NCBI GenBank assembly: GCA_019752575.1
Contig: JAIELW010000002.1
Span: forward strand, 1 to 52,861
Source of the DNA: Xanthobacteraceae bacterium
GTDB taxonomy: Bacteria > Pseudomonadota > Alphaproteobacteria > Rhizobiales > Xanthobacteraceae
Length of the DNA stretch: 52,861 nt
Direction of reading: 5' to 3'
The position numbers and the translations under genes are program-made. This document shows, piece after piece, positions 51,836 to 52,861 of this stretch; the first letter of the stretch is position 1; every line of letters begins with the position of its first letter. The notes beneath the pieces were generated by a model, which saw only the letters and a program-made list of their open reading frames with translations, ran no database searches and had not been told where the DNA came from.

Positions 51836-52861
51836 TTTGTCCTCTCGTTATTCAGCCGGAAACCTAAACCGGTTAGACCTTCGATCGTTGCCAACGCCAC
51901 GTGGAAATTCATGAGGGCATCGAGCTCGCGCACCGCCGTCTGAGTCGCCGCGCTCTGCATGTCGAGAAGTTCGAGCAACGTGAACCGGCCTTGCTCGTAG
52001 CCTTCTTCCATCGACTGCGTAGCTTGTTTGACTTTTGGGATTGCGCCCGCGCGCAGGATTTCGATTTCGCGCGCAGCAGCAGTCATGTTTTCGTAAGCGC
52101 GGCCCAAGGTCAGATTGAGCTGACCGACCGCCGCTGCAAACTCCGCTTCGACCTTTGAGCGCTGCTGATCGGCTTCGATGATCCCGCCTCTGTTTTGATC
52201 GAAGAGCGGGATAGGAATGGAAATGCCAAGTCGCACCGCGTCGTCGCGCGTTTCGCGGTAATGCCGCCACGCAACGCCAGCACGTAGATCGGGAATCGGT
52301 TTTAGCCGCGCAACAAGAAGCTCGGCGTCACGCTGCGCGCGAAGTGCTGTGAAACGGATCAGTTGCGGATTTTGTTGTAGCGCCTTCTGCAAAACATGGA
52401 ACGGCTGCGGACGGCCAATTCTGCCGAGGTCGCCGACAACGCCCGGGAAGTCAGGGATGGTACCGCCCATAAGCGTTGTGAGTTCAAGCCGGGCAATCGC
52501 AAGCGTCGCTCGTGCTCGTTCACGCTCTGCGCGTATAAGATCAGCGGCGATTTGGGCACGCGCGACTTCAGACGGAGGCGATGCGCCAGCGTCAACGCGC
52601 TTTTGCAGGAGCGGTGTCAGCCGCTGAAGCGCGGCAATCTGCTGATCATAAATCGCGATACGGCGTTGAGCGGCAAGTACACTGAAATAGGCAATCGCGG
52701 TGTCCGACAAAATCTCTAAACGGACGGCCTCGCGCTGCCAACGATACGCTTCAAGCTCGGCAGAACCAGCCGCGATGCGAGCTGTACGCTTGCCGGCCAA
52801 GTCGATGAGTTGACTGAGTTGGAGCGTGTATTCGGCGGCACCCGTTCCTTGATAGGGACCG
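51832..52861 (-). CDS. czcC: TolC-family outer-membrane factor CzcC-like (5' end beyond window)
   Basis: The frame is open to the window edge, so the N-terminus is cut off. About 342 residues are visible, from GPYQGTGAAEYTLQLSQLID onward. It has the two outer-membrane-efflux-protein repeats with long helices (LQKRVDAGASPPSEVARAQIAADLIRAERERARATLAIARLEL and QATQSMEEGYEQGRFTLLELLDMQSA). It is the outer-membrane duct of the CzcCBA pump and overlaps czcB by ATGA. The operon promoter and any regulator must lie to the right of the window. Confidence 0.88.

Overview
The window is G+C-rich, gene-dense chromosomal DNA of an alphaproteobacterium. It most likely belongs to Hyphomicrobiales, in the Xanthobacteraceae/Bradyrhizobiaceae neighbourhood; that placement is inferred from gene content and codon style, as there is no rRNA gene or other marker here. 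Several high-affinity ABC uptake operons, aromatic-ring enzymes and a lithotrophic sulfur module suggest a metabolically versatile soil or water organism. I see no tRNA, rRNA, CRISPR array, prophage or transposase gene.

Layout. (1) 1-345: noncoding, with a dispersed palindromic repeat. (2) 346-6764, minus strand: an ABC uptake operon (binding protein, LivH, LivM, LivG, LivF) followed by an SDR dehydrogenase, a 2,4'-dihydroxyacetophenone-dioxygenase-like cupin and TrmO. It looks like an aryl-ketone or aromatic-acid uptake and cleavage operon, with a GntR-type operator in front. (3) 7013-10560: metY plus an alpha/beta hydrolase, a fold-type I aminotransferase, and the 3' remnant of a Crp/Fnr-type gene. 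(4) 10587-14927: a sulfur-oxidation module. soxY-soxZ-transglutaminase diverges from fccA-fccB-tsuA-like, and the promoter between them carries an ATTC-N8-GAAT dyad of the sulfide-sensor (SqrR/BigR) type. (5) 14932-21758: a six-gene catabolic and transport operon (intradiol dioxygenase, beta-keto-acid cleavage enzyme, MDR oxidoreductase, NMT1/Tau-type ABC transporter) divergent from a LacI-family gene, with two matching operators between them. (6) 22007-38147: a Wzx/Wzy-type exopolysaccharide locus. It encodes a short OPX lipoprotein, a beta-barrel, a polysaccharide co-polymerase/kinase, a priming transferase, acyltransferase, WecG-, WecB- and WecC-like proteins (ManNAcA supply and transfer), a GT4 glycosyltransferase, Wzy, Wzx, a methyltransferase and a secreted GH5 hydrolase. 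(7) 38196-46878: a MetE-core-like protein, a TetR regulator, an acyl-CoA ligase and a second LivKHMFG-type transporter. One 16-bp sequence recurs in front of both transcription units. (8) 46959-52861: a CzcCBA-type heavy-metal RND efflux operon with a small His-containing periplasmic protein. It abuts a decapitated sigma54-dependent regulator gene, which suggests the end of an inserted segment.

How the parts work together. Regions 2, 5 and 7 each pair an uptake system with enzymes and with a candidate operator of a different regulator family (GntR, LacI, TetR). Each therefore looks like a separately induced substrate island. Region 4 would take up thiosulfate or sulfide sulfur and oxidise it in the periplasm, but soxXA, soxB and soxCD are absent from the window. 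Region 6 appears to build one surface polymer containing N-acetylmannosaminuronic acid. The points most worth a second look are the sulfide-type operator and reduced Sox module, the OPX plus beta-barrel export pair, the duplicated 16-bp TetR-linked site, and the dioxygenase-BKACE pathway.
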